Shown: positions 17,115-29,751, counted from the stretch's first letter. The stretch: DNA of 64,000 nucleotides from Dechloromonas sp. (GCA_028687035.1 JAQUAX010000016.1:17419-81418), one strand, 5' to 3'. The notes: a model not told the origin generated them from the sequence alone. Numbers and translations are program-made.

Positions 17115-18086
17115 ATGAAATCCCTGCCCCCCGCCCTGCTGATCATGGGCCCGACCGCGTCGGGCAAGACCGCCGTCGCGATGGCGCTGGCCGACCGCTT
17201 CCCGGTCGAGCTGATCAGCGTCGACTCGGCGCAGGTCTTCATCGACATGGACATCGGCACCGCCAAGCCGGAACGCGAACTGCTGGCCCGCTACCCGCAC
17301 CGGCTGATCGACCTGATCACGCCCGAGCAGAACTACTCGGCCGCCCGCTTCCGCGACGATGCGCTGGCCGCGATGGCCGAGATCACTGCGGCCGGCCGTG
17401 TGCCGCTGCTGGTCGGCGGCACGATGCTGTATTTCCGGACGCTGCTGCAGGGCCTGGCCGATCTGCCGCAGGCCGACGCCGCGCTGCGCGCCGAGATCGA
17501 CGCCGAGGCGGCGGTCGCCGGCTGGCCGGCGCTGCATGCGAAACTGGCCGAACTGGACCCGTCCACCGCGGCCCGCCTGCATCCGACCGACAGCCAGCGC
17601 ATCCAGCGCGCGCTCGAGATCTGCCGGCTGAGCGGCCGCCCGATGTCGGCCCTGCTCGCCGAAAGCGAGCGCCAGAAGCCGCCTTACGATTTCCTGCAGG
17701 TCGCGCTGCTGCCCTCCGACCGCGCCGTGCTGCACCGGCGCATCGAACGCCGCTTCGACGAGATGCTGCTCGGCGGACTCGACGACGAGGTCGCCCGGCT
17801 GCGCGAAAAGTACCGGCTGCACCTGGGCCTGCCGTCGATGCGCTGCGTCGGCTACCGCCAGGTCTGGGAGGCGCAGGACGGCCTGTACCGCAAGCCGGAA
17901 ATGCGCGACCGCGGCATCTACGCGACGCGCCAGCTGGCCAAGCGCCAGATCACCTGGCTCGGCAACTCCTTCGACGCGGAATCCTACGACTGCCTCGACG
18001 CCGACCTGCCGGCACGGATCGCCGGACGCGTCGACGCCTTCCTCAGCGGCCGACCAGCCGGCCGAGACGCTGCGCCAGCTCCCTGA
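17115..18086 (+). CDS. miaA: tRNA dimethylallyltransferase MiaA
   Basis: The enzyme adds the dimethylallyl group to A37 of tRNAs reading codons that start with U. The 323-residue protein has the P-loop GPTASGKT near residues 12-19, the conserved [18 protein letters not shown] segment, VGGTMLYFR, and the C-terminal [10 protein letters not shown] and [11 protein letters not shown]. The ATG at 17115 was chosen over an upstream GTG because family members begin just before the P-loop. Its 3' end overlaps the convergent response regulator gene by 44 bp. Confidence 0.95.
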   Translation: MKSLPPALLIMGPTASGKTAVAMALADRFPVELISVDSAQVFIDMDIGTAKPERELLARYPHRLIDLITPEQNYSAARFRDDALAAMAEITAAGRVPLLVGGTMLYFRTLLQGLADLPQADAALRAEIDAEAAVAGWPALHAKLAELDPSTAARLHPTDSQRIQRALEICRLSGRPMSALLAESERQKPPYDFLQVALLPSDRAVLHRRIERRFDEMLLGGLDDEVARLREKYRLHLGLPSMRCVGYRQVWEAQDGLYRKPEMRDRGIYATRQLAKRQITWLGNSFDAESYDCLDADLPARIAGRVDAFLSGRPAGRDAAPAP

Positions 18087-19170
18087 GCTGGTCGACGATG
18101 CCCAGCGCCTGGTCCTGGGTACCGACCATGCGCCGCATGAAACCGCTGGCCATCGCGGTCAGCTCCTCCTCCTGGCTCTCGCTCAGGCCGAGGTTGATGA
18201 AGGACTTGGCCAGCGTTTCCTCGAACTCGACCATCAGCTGCGTCAGTTCGTAGCAGTTGCGGCGGTAGTTGTCCTGCACCGCGTCCAGCGCCTTCTGCAG
18301 TTCCGGTAGCGCCGCCTCGATGCCCTGCCGCCGCTGCTGCGCCAGGCTTTCGGCCGCCAGCGCCTGGCGCCGCGCCTCGGCGCCCTCGGCGAGCAGCGCG
18401 GCGTTGTCGCGGATGCGGCCGCAGCGTTCGGCGTCGTCGAGCGGCATGTCGTTGACCAGCAGCGTAACCTCGCCGTAGTTGAACACGCAGCGCGAACGGA
18501 ACTGGAAGATGCGCCCGGCCTCGCGCACGTGGTTCAGCACCGACACCTCGAGCGGCAGGTCGTGGCCGTTCGGACTCAACGACAGGACCTGGCCGTCCAG
18601 CCGCAGCTGGACCGCGCCGTGCAGATCGTACTGGCCGATCGCGTCGAGCAGCCCGCGGGCCAGCTCCTCGAGCGTCCGGCAGGCGAAGGAGCGGCTCAGG
18701 AACTGCAGCACGACGCCGAGCTCGCCCATGCTGGCCATCGCCGACATCGCGGTGCGCTGCGCATAGCCGGCCTGTTCGCGCAGCGCGCGCTTGTCGGCGA
18801 GCAGGCGCCGCGACACCTCGAGCTTGCTGAGCAGTTCGTCCGGGTTGAAGGGCTTGCGGATGAAATCGTCGCCCCCCGCCTCGTAGCAGGCCAGGCGGGT
18901 CTCGACGTCGTCGCTGGCGGACAGGAAGAGGACCGGCACGTCCTGCGTGGACCAGTCCTCCTTCAGCTGCCGGCACAGCGCGTAGCCGTCGATTTCGGGC
19001 ATCGAGACGTCGAGCAGGAACAGGTCCGGCGTCTGCGCGGCGGTCCGCTCCAGGCACTCGCGGCCGGAGCCGAAGGTTTCGACGCGGCTGGATTCGCCGA
19101 GCACCGAAGCCAGCACGTCGAGGATGATCGGGTCGTCATCGACGACGAAAACCAGGAGTTCTTCTGCCAT
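18043..19170 (-). CDS. Response regulator with receiver domain and uncharacterised output
   Basis: The 375-residue protein has an N-terminal receiver (VVDDDP near 9-14, phospho-Asp in [12 protein letters not shown] near 54, Lys in FIRKPFNP near 105). A middle region of about 160-240 has a GAF-like look (ALREQAG through [13 protein letters not shown]), and a helical C-terminus follows (about 260-360). No DNA-binding, GGDEF or EAL domain is visible. A gene of this kind lies beside miaA/purM in several Rhodocyclales, to my recollection. A role in cytoplasmic signalling through protein contacts is likely; target unknown. Confidence 0.75.
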   Translation of the reverse strand: MAEELLVFVVDDDPIILDVLASVLGESSRVETFGSGRECLERTAAQTPDLFLLDVSMPEIDGYALCRQLKEDWSTQDVPVLFLSASDDVETRLACYEAGGDDFIRKPFNPDELLSKLEVSRRLLADKRALREQAGYAQRTAMSAMASMGELGVVLQFLSRSFACRTLEELARGLLDAIGQYDLHGAVQLRLDGQVLSLSPNGHDLPLEVSVLNHVREAGRIFQFRSRCVFNYGEVTLLVNDMPLDDAERCGRIRDNAALLAEGAEARRQALAAESLAQQRRQGIEAALPELQKALDAVQDNYRRNCYELTQLMVEFEETLAKSFINLGLSESQEEELTAMASGFMRRMVGTQDQALGIVDQLRELAQRLGRLVGR

Positions 19171-19238
19171 CTTGTTCTCTCCACCGGCCGGGAAGCTTCA
19201 ATATACCCGATCGGCCGGCGGCGGAAGCTTGAGGCGAA

Positions 19239-22200
19239 TCAGGATTCCTGCATTTCCTTGCGCACCGCGAGCAGCGAATAGACGGTCGGCACGACGAACA
19301 GCGTGAAGAAGGTGCCGAGCAGCAGGCCGCCGACGATGACCCAGCCGATCTGCTGGCGCGACTCGGCGCCGGCGCCGGTGGCCAGCGCCAGCGGCACGGC
19401 ACCCAGCACCATCGCGCCGGTCGTCATCAGGATCGGGCGCAGGCGCAGCTCGGCCGCCTCGATCACCGCGTCCTTCAGCGCCCGCCCCTGTTCCTGCAGC
19501 TGGTTGGCGAATTCGACGATCAGGATGCCGTGCTTGGTGATCAGGCCGACCAGCGTGACCAGGCCGATCTGGCTATAGACGTTCAGCGTGCCGTTGCTCA
19601 GCCACAGCGCGAGCAGCGCGCCGGCCATCGACAGCGGCACCGTCAGCATGATGATGAAGGGGTCGCGGAAGCTCTCGAACTGCGCGGCCAGCACCAGGTA
19701 GATGAAGGCCAGCGCGAGCCCGAAGGTCAGCGCCAGCGAGGCCGTCGATTTCTGGAATTCGCGCGACTGGCCGTTGTAATCGACGGCGTAGCCCGGCTTC
19801 AGCACGCGGTCGGCGATCGCGTTCATTTCGCCGAGCGCCTCGCCCAGCGTGTAGCCGGGCGCCAGGTTGGCGGTGATGCTGACCGCGCGGCGCTGGCCGA
19901 AGTGGTTCAGCTCGCGCGGGCTGATCGTCTCGCGGACGGCGACCAGGTTGGCCAGCGACACCATGCTGCCGTCGCGGGCGCGGACATGGATGTCGCGGAT
20001 GTCGTCGGGCGTCCGGCGGTCGACGTCGGCGACCTGGACGATCACGTCGTACTGCTCGCCGTCGCGCTTGAAGCGCGTGACCTGGCGGCCGCCGAGGAAG
20101 GTCTCGAGCGTGCGGCCGATGGTCTCGACCGGCACGCCGAGGTCGGCCGCGATGTCGCGGCGCACCTCGACCGACAGTTCCGGCTTGTTCAGCTTGAGGT
20201 CGGTATCGACGTTGGTCAGCCGCGGGTTCTTGGCCAGTTCGGCGAGGAACTGCTGCGTGACCTGCTGCAGTTCCTCGTAGGAGGCCGAGGTCGCGATGAC
20301 GAAATTCACCGGCCGCTCGCGCGGACTCTGGCCGAGCGACGGCGGCGTGATCGGGAAGGCCATGACGCCGGGGATCGCCGCGAATTTCGGGAACAGTTCC
20401 CGGGCGATGTCGGGCGAACGGCGCGTGCGCTCCTTCCAGTCGGTCAGGCCGAGAATGGAAATGCCCTGGCTGACCGTCGGGTTGCCGGCGACGATGAAGT
20501 AGCGGTCCATTTCGGGAATCTGGCCATAGACGGCCTCGATCTGCCGGGCGTAGCGCTCGGTGTAGTCGAGCGTCGCCCCTTCCGGCGCGACGAACATCCC
20601 GAAGATGATGCCGCGGTCCTCGACCGGCGCCAGTTCCGACTTCAGCGCCTTGAGCAGCAGCCCGCAGGACGCGGCGACCGCGACGAAGCCGGCGATGACG
20701 ATCCAGCGCCGCTCGAGCGACGCGGTCAACACCCGCCGGTAGCCCGAATTCAGCCAGACCAGGAAGCGCTCGATGGCGAGGAAGGCACGGCCGTGCTTTT
20801 CCTCGTGGCGCAGCAGCAGCGAGCACATCATCGGCGACAGCGTCAGCGCGACGAAACCGGAAACCAGCACGGCGCCGGCCAGCGTCAGCGCGAACTCGAT
20901 GAACAGCTTGCCGGTGCGCCCGGTCATGAAGGCGACCGGCGCATAGACGGCCGCCAGCGTCAGCGTCATCGCGACGACCGCGAAGCCGATTTCCTTCGCG
21001 CCCTGGAAGGCGGCCTGGCGGCGCGGCATGCCGTCCTCGATGTGGCGGAAGATGTTCTCCAGCACGACGATCGCGTCGTCGACGACGAGGCCGATCGCCA
21101 GCACCAGCGCGAGCAGCGTCAGCGTGTTGATCGTGAAGCCGAGCATGAACATGATCGCGAAGGCGCCGACCAGCGACACCGGGATGGTCACCAGCGGGAT
21201 CAGCGTCGCCCGGAAATTGCGCAGGAAGAAGAAGATGATCGCCAGCACCAGCAGGATGGCCTCGGCGATGGTCGTGAACACCGACTCGATCGAGCGGTCG
21301 ATGAACACCGACGAATCGTAGGAAATGCTCGCCGTCATGCCTTCCGGCAGTTCGCCGGTGATTTTCGGCAGGTCCTTGCGCAGCGCCTGCGACAGTTCCA
21401 GCGGATTGGCCGTCGCCTGCTTGATCAGGCCGAGCGACACCGCCGAGCGCCCCTTGAAGCGCACCGAGCTGCGCTCCGATGCGGCGCCGATCTCGACCCG
21501 GCCGAGGTCGGCGATGCGCACCGGATAGCCGTTGACGGTGCGGACGACGACCGCGGCGAATTCCTCCGGCGTGTCGAGGTCGGTATTGGCGACCACCGAA
21601 AACTCGCGCTCGCTGCTCTCGATGCGCCCGGCCGGCACCTCGACGTTCTGCTTCTTCAGCGCGTCCTCGACGTCGGCAGGCGTCAGCTGGTAGGCGGCCA
21701 GCCGCTGCTTGTCGAGCCAGATGCGCATCGCGAACTTGCGGTCGCCGAACACGCGGACGTCGGCGGCGCCCGGCAGCGTCTGCAGGCGCGGCTTGACGAT
21801 GCGCGTCGCGACGTCGGTGACTTCCAGCGCCGAATGGCGGTCCGACGAGAAGGCGATCCAGATCACCGGGTTGGCATCGGCCTCGACCTTGGCGATCACC
21901 GGCTCGTCGACCTCGTCCGGCAGCTTGTTGCGCACCCGCGACACGCGGTCGCGGACGTCGGCCGCGGCCGAGTCGGGCGAGCGCTCGAGCTTGAAGGTCA
22001 CCGAAATCTGGCTGTTCTCGGCGCGCGAGATCGACGTGATGACCTCGACGCCCTCGATGCCGGCCAGCGAATCCTCGAGCGGCTTGGTGACCTGCGATTC
22101 GATGATCTCGGCCGACGCGCCGCGGTAGGCGGTGGTCACGGTGACCACCGGTTCGTCGATCTTCGGGTACTCGCGGACCGGCAGCCGCGAATAGGACACG

Positions 22201-22277
22201 ATGCCGAGCAGCATCACGATCAGCGACAGCACGGTCGCGAAGACCGGGCGCCGGATGCAGACCTCGGAAATCCTCAT
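19239..22277 (-). CDS. RND multidrug efflux pump, HAE-1 family inner-membrane component
   Basis: The 1,012-residue pump has the standard RND layout: 12 membrane helices and two large periplasmic loops. Helix 4 contains GLVVDDAIVVLEN, the paired Asp of the hydrophobe/amphiphile exporters, which separates it from the metal pumps elsewhere in the window. The opening RISEVCIRRPVFATV and FMTGRTGKLF are typical. It overlaps the upstream adaptor gene by 4 bp. No outer-membrane channel gene is adjacent, so it must use one encoded elsewhere. Substrates are probably lipophilic drugs or dyes, by family. Confidence 0.88.
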   Translation of the reverse strand: MRISEVCIRRPVFATVLSLIVMLLGIVSYSRLPVREYPKIDEPVVTVTTAYRGASAEIIESQVTKPLEDSLAGIEGVEVITSISRAENSQISVTFKLERSPDSAAADVRDRVSRVRNKLPDEVDEPVIAKVEADANPVIWIAFSSDRHSALEVTDVATRIVKPRLQTLPGAADVRVFGDRKFAMRIWLDKQRLAAYQLTPADVEDALKKQNVEVPAGRIESSEREFSVVANTDLDTPEEFAAVVVRTVNGYPVRIADLGRVEIGAASERSSVRFKGRSAVSLGLIKQATANPLELSQALRKDLPKITGELPEGMTASISYDSSVFIDRSIESVFTTIAEAILLVLAIIFFFLRNFRATLIPLVTIPVSLVGAFAIMFMLGFTINTLTLLALVLAIGLVVDDAIVVLENIFRHIEDGMPRRQAAFQGAKEIGFAVVAMTLTLAAVYAPVAFMTGRTGKLFIEFALTLAGAVLVSGFVALTLSPMMCSLLLRHEEKHGRAFLAIERFLVWLNSGYRRVLTASLERRWIVIAGFVAVAASCGLLLKALKSELAPVEDRGIIFGMFVAPEGATLDYTERYARQIEAVYGQIPEMDRYFIVAGNPTVSQGISILGLTDWKERTRRSPDIARELFPKFAAIPGVMAFPITPPSLGQSPRERPVNFVIATSASYEELQQVTQQFLAELAKNPRLTNVDTDLKLNKPELSVEVRRDIAADLGVPVETIGRTLETFLGGRQVTRFKRDGEQYDVIVQVADVDRRTPDDIRDIHVRARDGSMVSLANLVAVRETISPRELNHFGQRRAVSITANLAPGYTLGEALGEMNAIADRVLKPGYAVDYNGQSREFQKSTASLALTFGLALAFIYLVLAAQFESFRDPFIIMLTVPLSMAGALLALWLSNGTLNVYSQIGLVTLVGLITKHGILIVEFANQLQEQGRALKDAVIEAAELRLRPILMTTGAMVLGAVPLALATGAGAESRQQIGWVIVGGLLLGTFFTLFVVPTVYSLLAVRKEMQES

Positions 22278-23395
22278 TGCGCCGCCGTTCCGTGGCCGGC
22301 GGCCGGCTGCGCGGCCGCTCCGGTTTCGCCGACCGGGCGGACCGGGACGCCGTCGCGCAGCTTCAGCTGGCCGGCGGTGACGACGACGTCGCCGTCGGCC
22401 AGCCCCTCGACGACCTCGACCCGGGCGTTGCGCCGGATGCCGAGGCGGACGCGGGTCAGCGCCGCCTTGCCGTCGACGACCTTGAACACGGCCGGCAGGC
22501 CGCCGGGAACGACGGCCTGCTCGGGCACCATCAGCACGCCGCGGCGCTCGCCGAACAACACGCGGACGCGGACGAACATGCCGGGACGCAGCTTGCCGGC
22601 GGCGTTGTCGAGACGGGCGCGGACCGACAGCGAGCGGCCGCCCGGATCGACCTGCGGATCGACCGCCGCCAGTTCGGCGCGGAACGCGGCGCCGGGCAGC
22701 GCGTCGCTGGCCACCTCGATCGCCTGCCCCTTGCCGAGCCGGCCGATGTAGGCCTCGGGCAGCCGGAAATCGACGCGCAGCTGGCCGATGTCCTCGAGAT
22801 TGACCAGGTCCTGCCCTTCCTTGACGTAATCGCCGACGCTCAGGTTGCGCAGCCCGACGACGCCGCGGAACGGCGCCCGGATGCGCATCCGGGCCAGCTT
22901 CGCGTCGGCCAGCTGGACGGCCGCCTCCTGCACCTGCAGCGTCGCCGCCGACGCATCGACGGCCTGCTGGCTGACGAACTTGCGGCCGAGCAGTTCGAGG
23001 TTGCGCTGGTAGCTGGTCCGGGCCAGCGCCAGGTTGGCTTTGGCCTGCTGCAGTTCGGCTTCCTGGATCGCCGCGTCGAGCGCGATCAGCACGTCGCCGC
23101 GGTCGACCACCGCGCCGTCGCGAAAATGGATCGCCGCGATGCGCCCGGCCACCTCCGGACGCAGCACGACCGACTCGCCGGATTTCAGCGTGCCGACCGC
23201 GCTCGCGTCGTCGGTGAAATCGATGGCGCCGGCCCGCGCCACCTCGACCGCGACGGCCGGCGCCGCACCGCCCGGCGCAGCCGGGGCCTGGACGGCAGGC
23301 TGCGGCGGCGCCGCCCGGTTGGCGGTATAGGCGTAATAGCCGAGGCCGAGCAGGCCGGCCAGGGTGACGGCGAGGACGATGGGACGGTTGTTCAT
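22274..23395 (-). CDS. RND efflux periplasmic adaptor (AcrA/MexE type)
   Basis: The 373-residue adaptor partners the HAE-1 pump downstream. It begins with an uncleaved-looking or signal membrane segment (IVLAVTLAGLLGLGYYAY) and a Pro/Ala-rich linker. Two lipoyl halves follow (VLRPEVAGRIAAI near 78 and RIRAPFRGVVGLRN near 170), flanking a coiled-coil hairpin, then a beta-barrel and C-terminal domain. Its start overlaps the rlpA-like stop by 4 bp and its end overlaps the pump start by 4 bp, so the three genes appear co-transcribed. Confidence 0.86.
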   Translation of the reverse strand: MNNRPIVLAVTLAGLLGLGYYAYTANRAAPPQPAVQAPAAPGGAAPAVAVEVARAGAIDFTDDASAVGTLKSGESVVLRPEVAGRIAAIHFRDGAVVDRGDVLIALDAAIQEAELQQAKANLALARTSYQRNLELLGRKFVSQQAVDASAATLQVQEAAVQLADAKLARMRIRAPFRGVVGLRNLSVGDYVKEGQDLVNLEDIGQLRVDFRLPEAYIGRLGKGQAIEVASDALPGAAFRAELAAVDPQVDPGGRSLSVRARLDNAAGKLRPGMFVRVRVLFGERRGVLMVPEQAVVPGGLPAVFKVVDGKAALTRVRLGIRRNARVEVVEGLADGDVVVTAGQLKLRDGVPVRPVGETGAAAQPAAGHGTAAQ

Positions 23396-23992
23396 GGGGT
23401 CAGTCGGGGCGGCGGCGGCACCAGCGGGGGCACGGCCGAGGGAATCACGGGATCGGGGATTGTAGCCAAATCGTCATCTTCGGGCGGCGGCACCGCGAAC
23501 GCGGCGCGGCAGGCGGCGCCCAGGCCGTGCCGGCGCCAGTCCTTCTTCAGCGGCGCGATGCGGACGAGGACGACGCCGGCGCTCAGCATGTCGAGATATT
23601 CGGCGACGCCGCGCGACACGTCGATGACGCGCTTGCGATGGCGCGCCATCCGGTCGTTGATGCGGACGACGGCGCACAGGTCGTTGTCCGGCCGCAACAC
23701 GGCGACCATGGTGCCGAGCGGGAAATGATTGCTGGCGGCGGTGAAGTTGGCGACGTCGTAGCGCTCGCCGGTCGAGGTCTTGCGCCCCTGGAAACCGTAG
23801 CCGTAGAAGCTGGCCTGGCCGTGCAGGCCGCCCAGCGCATCGTCGCGGACTTCGGCCTGGACGAGATCGGGACCCGGCGCCTTGCGCGCCGCCACCGGAC
23901 GCGGCGGTTTTTTCTGGCCGGCCGCCGCCGACGGCGGCACGGCGCAGAACAGCAACAGGCCGCCGATCAGCGCGGCGGCCCGGCGTTGCCGG

Positions 23993-24021
<29 letters not shown>
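23392..24021 (-). CDS. RlpA-like septal ring lytic transglycosylase family protein
   Basis: The protein contains a double-psi beta-barrel RlpA core (about residues 70-160: [53 protein letters not shown]), preceded by a signal-like segment ([16 protein letters not shown]) and followed by a proline-rich tail. The start is uncertain. I chose the GTG at 24021, which overlaps the end of purM by 29 bp, because it places the signal peptide at the N-terminus; longer in-frame starts run deep into purM. RlpA enzymes cleave denuded glycan strands at the septum. Catalytic activity here is unproven. Confidence 0.72.
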
Positions 24022-25033
<1,012 letters not shown>

Positions 25034-25241
25034 GGTCGGATCAGTGGCCGGGCGCCGGAGGGCGCCGCTTGAAAAAAAAGGGATTTTACCCGAAACCGGC
25101 GGTCCGCCCTAACGCCTCCGCCGACGGCGCCGATCCGGCGAAAAGCGCAGGCCGCTCGCGGTCGACCGCGCCGGCTCTGCTAAAATCGCCGGTCCGATTT
25201 TTGGCGGCGCCCGGCTGGCGCCCGTTTGTGGAGAAAACGCA

Positions 25242-26516
<1,275 letters not shown>

Positions 26517-26526
26517 GCCGGCGCAT

Positions 26527-26547
26527 GCCGCCCGCTCAGCGGGCGGC
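26527..26547 (+). terminator. Intrinsic terminator of tyrS
   Basis: GCCGCCCGCT and AGCGGGCGGC form a perfect 10-bp GC-rich inverted repeat separated by a single base, followed by TTT, beginning 10 bp after the tyrS stop. Confidence 0.75.
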
Positions 26548-26905
26548 TTTGTCGCTGCCCGGGGGCGCCTGACCTGCACGGCGGCGATCGAGCGCAGCGC
26601 CGCCGCCGCCGCCCGGCTCAGCGAACCGGCCACGTCGTTCTTGGCCGCCACGATGCGGTCGATGTGGCGATTCATCGTGTGTATCGAGGCAACATACTGA
26701 TCCAGCGGATCGGCAAGAAGGTCGTTCGTCGTGTTGATGGACGGGCGCATGGCTTTCCCCTGTCATAGGATGACGACATGCGCAGCATGGCTCCGAACGA
26801 TAAAAACCACAATCTGACAAAGGTTATAAAACCACGGATCGCCGGCGACGAACGGCACGAATCACCAATGCTAGAATCCAGCCCCCCGCCACTCCTTCCA
26901 GAACG
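26548..26905. other. Intergenic region between tyrS and hda, with a possible minus-strand reading frame
   Basis: No gene can be assigned with confidence. On the minus strand an ATG at 26750 has a good ribosome-binding site (AGGGGAAAG, close upstream) and opens with MRPSINTTNDLLADP, then VASIHTMNRHIDRIVAAK and an alanine-rich stretch. Its composition looks protein-like for about 60 residues, but the frame has no stop before it runs antisense through tyrS. It may be a decayed small gene that lost its end. On the plus strand TAGAAT lies about 30 bp before hda and could be its -10. Confidence 0.35.
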
Positions 26906-27559
26906 ATGCGCCAGCTGATCCTCGACCTGCTGCCGGAAAGTCCGCCGACGCTGGACAACTTCGTCCCCGGCGGCAATGGCGAAACGCTGACCGCGCTGAC
27001 CGGCTGGCTGGCCGGCGCCTTCCCGGAAACCTCGTTCCACCTGTACGGCGAACCCGGTTGCGGACGTTCGCACCTGCTGCAGGCCAGCGGCTTCCTCTAC
27101 ATCGACGCGACCCTGCGCCCTGCGCTGGCCGGCATCCGGGCCGGCGAAGCGCTCGCCATCGACAATGTCGACGCGCTCGACGACGACGGCCAGATCGCGC
27201 TGTTCGCGCTGTACAACCAGATCAAAACGACCGGCGGCCGGCTGTTGACCGCGGCCGAGCAGCCGCCCGCCCATCTCGCGCTGCGCGAGGACCTGCGGAC
27301 CCGTCTGGGCGCCGGCCTGATCTACCGCCTGCTGCCGCTGACCGATGCCGAAAAGGCCGCCGCCGTGGCCGCCCAGGCCCGCGAGCGGGCCCTGAAGCTG
27401 TCGCCGGAGATGGTCGGCTACCTGCTGCGCCACGCGCCGCGCGACATGCGCACGCTGTCGATGCTGGTCGTCGCGATCGACCAATACACCCTCGAGCAGA
27501 AACGGCCGGTGACGCTGCCGCTGCTGCGCGAATTGCTGAACATGGACGCCCCGCTATGA
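26906..27559 (+). CDS. hda: DnaA regulatory inactivator Hda
   Basis: The 217-residue AAA+ protein is related to DnaA domain III. It starts with the clamp-binding QLILDLLPE, and has a P-loop variant GEPGCGRSH near residue 50, a Walker-B-like LAIDNVDAL and the C-terminal lid ending VTLPLLRELLN. Hda works with the DNA-loaded sliding clamp to stimulate ATP hydrolysis by DnaA and so limits re-initiation. It overlaps the HAD phosphatase gene by 4 bp (ATGA). Confidence 0.92.
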   Translation: MRQLILDLLPESPPTLDNFVPGGNGETLTALTGWLAGAFPETSFHLYGEPGCGRSHLLQASGFLYIDATLRPALAGIRAGEALAIDNVDALDDDGQIALFALYNQIKTTGGRLLTAAEQPPAHLALREDLRTRLGAGLIYRLLPLTDAEKAAAVAAQARERALKLSPEMVGYLLRHAPRDMRTLSMLVVAIDQYTLEQKRPVTLPLLRELLNMDAPL

Positions 27560-28224
27560 ATCTTGCACTTTTCGACCTGGACAACACCCTGCTCGCCGGC
27601 GACTCCGATTTCGAGTGGGCCCAGTTCCTGATTTCCCGCGGCGTCGTCGACCGCGAGATCCAGGAAGCCCGGAATATCGAATTCTACGAACACTACAAGG
27701 CCGGCACGCTCGACATCGGCGCCTTCCTCGCCTTCCAGCTGGCGCCGCTGGCCCGCCACGGCCGCGCCGAGCTGGACGCCTGGCACGCCGAATACATGGC
27801 CCGCCACATCCGGCCGATCATCACCGAGCCGGCCCGGGCGCTGGTCCGCCGCCACCTCGAGGCCGGCGACCTGTGCGCGATCGTCACCGCGACCAACAGC
27901 TTCGTGACCGGCCCGATCGCCCGCGAATTCGGCATCCCGCACCTGATCGGCACAATTCCCGCGGTCGACGTCGCCAGCGGCGCCTTTTCCGGCGAACCGA
28001 CCGGCATTCCGTCCTTCCAGGCCGGCAAGATCACGCGCGTCGAGGCGTGGCTGGAGAGCCAGGGACTGTGGTGGGGCAGCTTCGCCGACAGCTATTTCTA
28101 CAGCGATTCGCACAACGACCTGCCGCTGCTGCAGAAAGTCAGCCGCCCGGTCGTCGTCGATCCGGACGACAGGCTGCGCGCCCACGCCGGCGAACAGGGC
28201 TGGCCCAGCCTGTCGCTCCGCTGA
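27556..28224 (+). CDS. HAD-superfamily hydrolase, subfamily IB (SerB-like phosphatase)
   Basis: The 222-residue protein starts NLALFDLDNTLLAGDSD, with the nucleophile Asp in DLDNT. It has the second motif TATNSF near residue 115, a conserved Lys in AGKITRVEAW, and the third acidic motif YSDSHNDLPLL. These place it in HAD subfamily IB, near phosphoserine phosphatase-like and histidinol-phosphatase-like enzymes. The substrate is not determined by the sequence. It is translationally coupled to hda and lies 3 bp upstream of the channel gene. Confidence 0.85.
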   Translation: MNLALFDLDNTLLAGDSDFEWAQFLISRGVVDREIQEARNIEFYEHYKAGTLDIGAFLAFQLAPLARHGRAELDAWHAEYMARHIRPIITEPARALVRRHLEAGDLCAIVTATNSFVTGPIAREFGIPHLIGTIPAVDVASGAFSGEPTGIPSFQAGKITRVEAWLESQGLWWGSFADSYFYSDSHNDLPLLQKVSRPVVVDPDDRLRAHAGEQGWPSLSLR

Positions 28225-28227
28225 GCG

Positions 28228-29751
28228 ATGCCCCACCTCCCCTTCCTGAGCCCTGAAGCGCCCTACGCGGCGCTCGCCGTCGCGCTGTGCCTGCCCGTGA
28301 TCTACGGGTCGCTGAAGCCGCTGCGCCGTTCGCTGATCAACACCGGCATCTTCTTCGTCGCCTGCCTGCTCGGCGACCTGGTCGCCGGCCTGATCTCGTC
28401 CGGCATCACGCTGAAGGCGGCGGCCGGCTGGCTGCGCCAGATGGCGGTGTTCGGCGAAGGACTGGCCGTGCTGCGCTTCTTCGGACTGGCGCTGTTCAAC
28501 GTCGCGCTGCCGCGCATCCACGTGCCGATCTCCGGCATCCTGGCCGACATCCTGGTCATCGTCAGCTACATCGGCTGGGCCTTCTTCCGGCTCAACCTGG
28601 CCGGCGTCGAGCTGTCGCACCTGGTCACCACGTCGGCGATCATCACCGCGGTGCTCGCGATCTCGATGCAGGACACGCTGGGCAACCTGCTCGGCGGGCT
28701 CGCGCTGCAGATGGACAACTCGCTGGAAATCGGCGACTGGATCCGGATCGACGACCTGTCCGGCCGCGTCACCGACATCCAGTGGCGCTACACCGCGCTG
28801 CTGACACGCAACGGCGAGAAGGTCGTCGTGCCGAACAGCCAGCTGATGAAGGGCCGCTACTACATCCTGTGCGACAAGCACCAGGAACACCCGGCCTGGC
28901 GGCGCAGCCTCGATTTCAACGTCGATCTGGCGGTGCCGCCCGGCCGCGTGATCCAGCTGGTCGAGTCCGACATCGCGGCGGCGACCATCGCCCACGTCGC
29001 CGGCACGCCGGCGCCGCGCTGCGTGCTGCTCGATTTCGGCCCCGGCTACGCGCACTACGCGCTGCGCTACTGGCTGCTCGACCCACTGCCCGACGACCCG
29101 ACCGACTCCGAAGTCCGCGTGCATATCCTGGCCACGCTGCAGCGCAACGGCATCCGGCTGGCCACCGACGACCACATCATCCACCTCGTCGAGGAGGGCG
29201 CCGAGCACAAGCAGGAAGTCCTGGACCGCGAGATGAAGCGCCGCCTGCAGGCGATCGAGGCGATCGAACTGTTCGCCTGCCTGTCCGACGCCGAAAAGCA
29301 GCACCTGGCCGACCACCTGACCAACGCGCCGTTCGCGAAGGGCGACGTGATGACCCGCCAGGGCGCCGTCGCCCACTGGCTGTACATCATCGTCGACGGC
29401 GAGGCCGAGGCCTGGTGGCAGCCGCCGAACGGCGAACGCCGGCTGCTCGAGACGCGCGGCCCGGGCAGCGTCTTCGGCGAGATCGGCCTGATGACCGGGG
29501 CGCCGCGACGGGCGACGGTGATCGCGACCAGCGACGTCCAGGCCTACCGGCTCGACAAGGAAGGCTTCCAGGAAATCATCGAGCAGCGCCCGGAACTGGC
29601 CGACAGCCTGTCCGGCATCCTGCAGCGCCGGCTCGAACGCTTCGACGAGCTCGAGCGCGGCTATCGCGCGACCCGCGACGACGATGCCCGGCGCATCCCC
29701 GGCAGCGCCGCGATCGGCCGCAAGATCCGCGAATTCTTCGGGCTGCACTGA
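28228..29751 (+). CDS. Mechanosensitive channel (MscS family) fused to a cyclic-nucleotide-binding domain
   Basis: The 507-residue protein has four to five N-terminal membrane helices (about 10-150). An MscS pore/beta-domain region follows (MQDTLGNLLGGLALQMD, then GDWIRIDDLSGRV and VVVPNSQLMKGRY), and the C-terminal 170 residues form a CNBD with FAKGDVMTRQGAVAHWLYII and GSVFGEIGLMTGAPRRATV. The pairing suggests a channel gated by cyclic nucleotide or membrane tension, as reported for bacterial bCNG channels. It lies in a likely operon with hda and the HAD gene. Confidence 0.87.
   Translation: MPHLPFLSPEAPYAALAVALCLPVIYGSLKPLRRSLINTGIFFVACLLGDLVAGLISSGITLKAAAGWLRQMAVFGEGLAVLRFFGLALFNVALPRIHVPISGILADILVIVSYIGWAFFRLNLAGVELSHLVTTSAIITAVLAISMQDTLGNLLGGLALQMDNSLEIGDWIRIDDLSGRVTDIQWRYTALLTRNGEKVVVPNSQLMKGRYYILCDKHQEHPAWRRSLDFNVDLAVPPGRVIQLVESDIAAATIAHVAGTPAPRCVLLDFGPGYAHYALRYWLLDPLPDDPTDSEVRVHILATLQRNGIRLATDDHIIHLVEEGAEHKQEVLDREMKRRLQAIEAIELFACLSDAEKQHLADHLTNAPFAKGDVMTRQGAVAHWLYIIVDGEAEAWWQPPNGERRLLETRGPGSVFGEIGLMTGAPRRATVIATSDVQAYRLDKEGFQEIIEQRPELADSLSGILQRRLERFDELERGYRATRDDDARRIPGSAAIGRKIREFFGLH

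Noticed and set aside
19530-22751. Plus-strand frame of over 1,000 codons opposite the HAE-1 pump
   Set aside because: Shadow of the pump and adaptor genes; no domain, ribosome-binding site or promoter.
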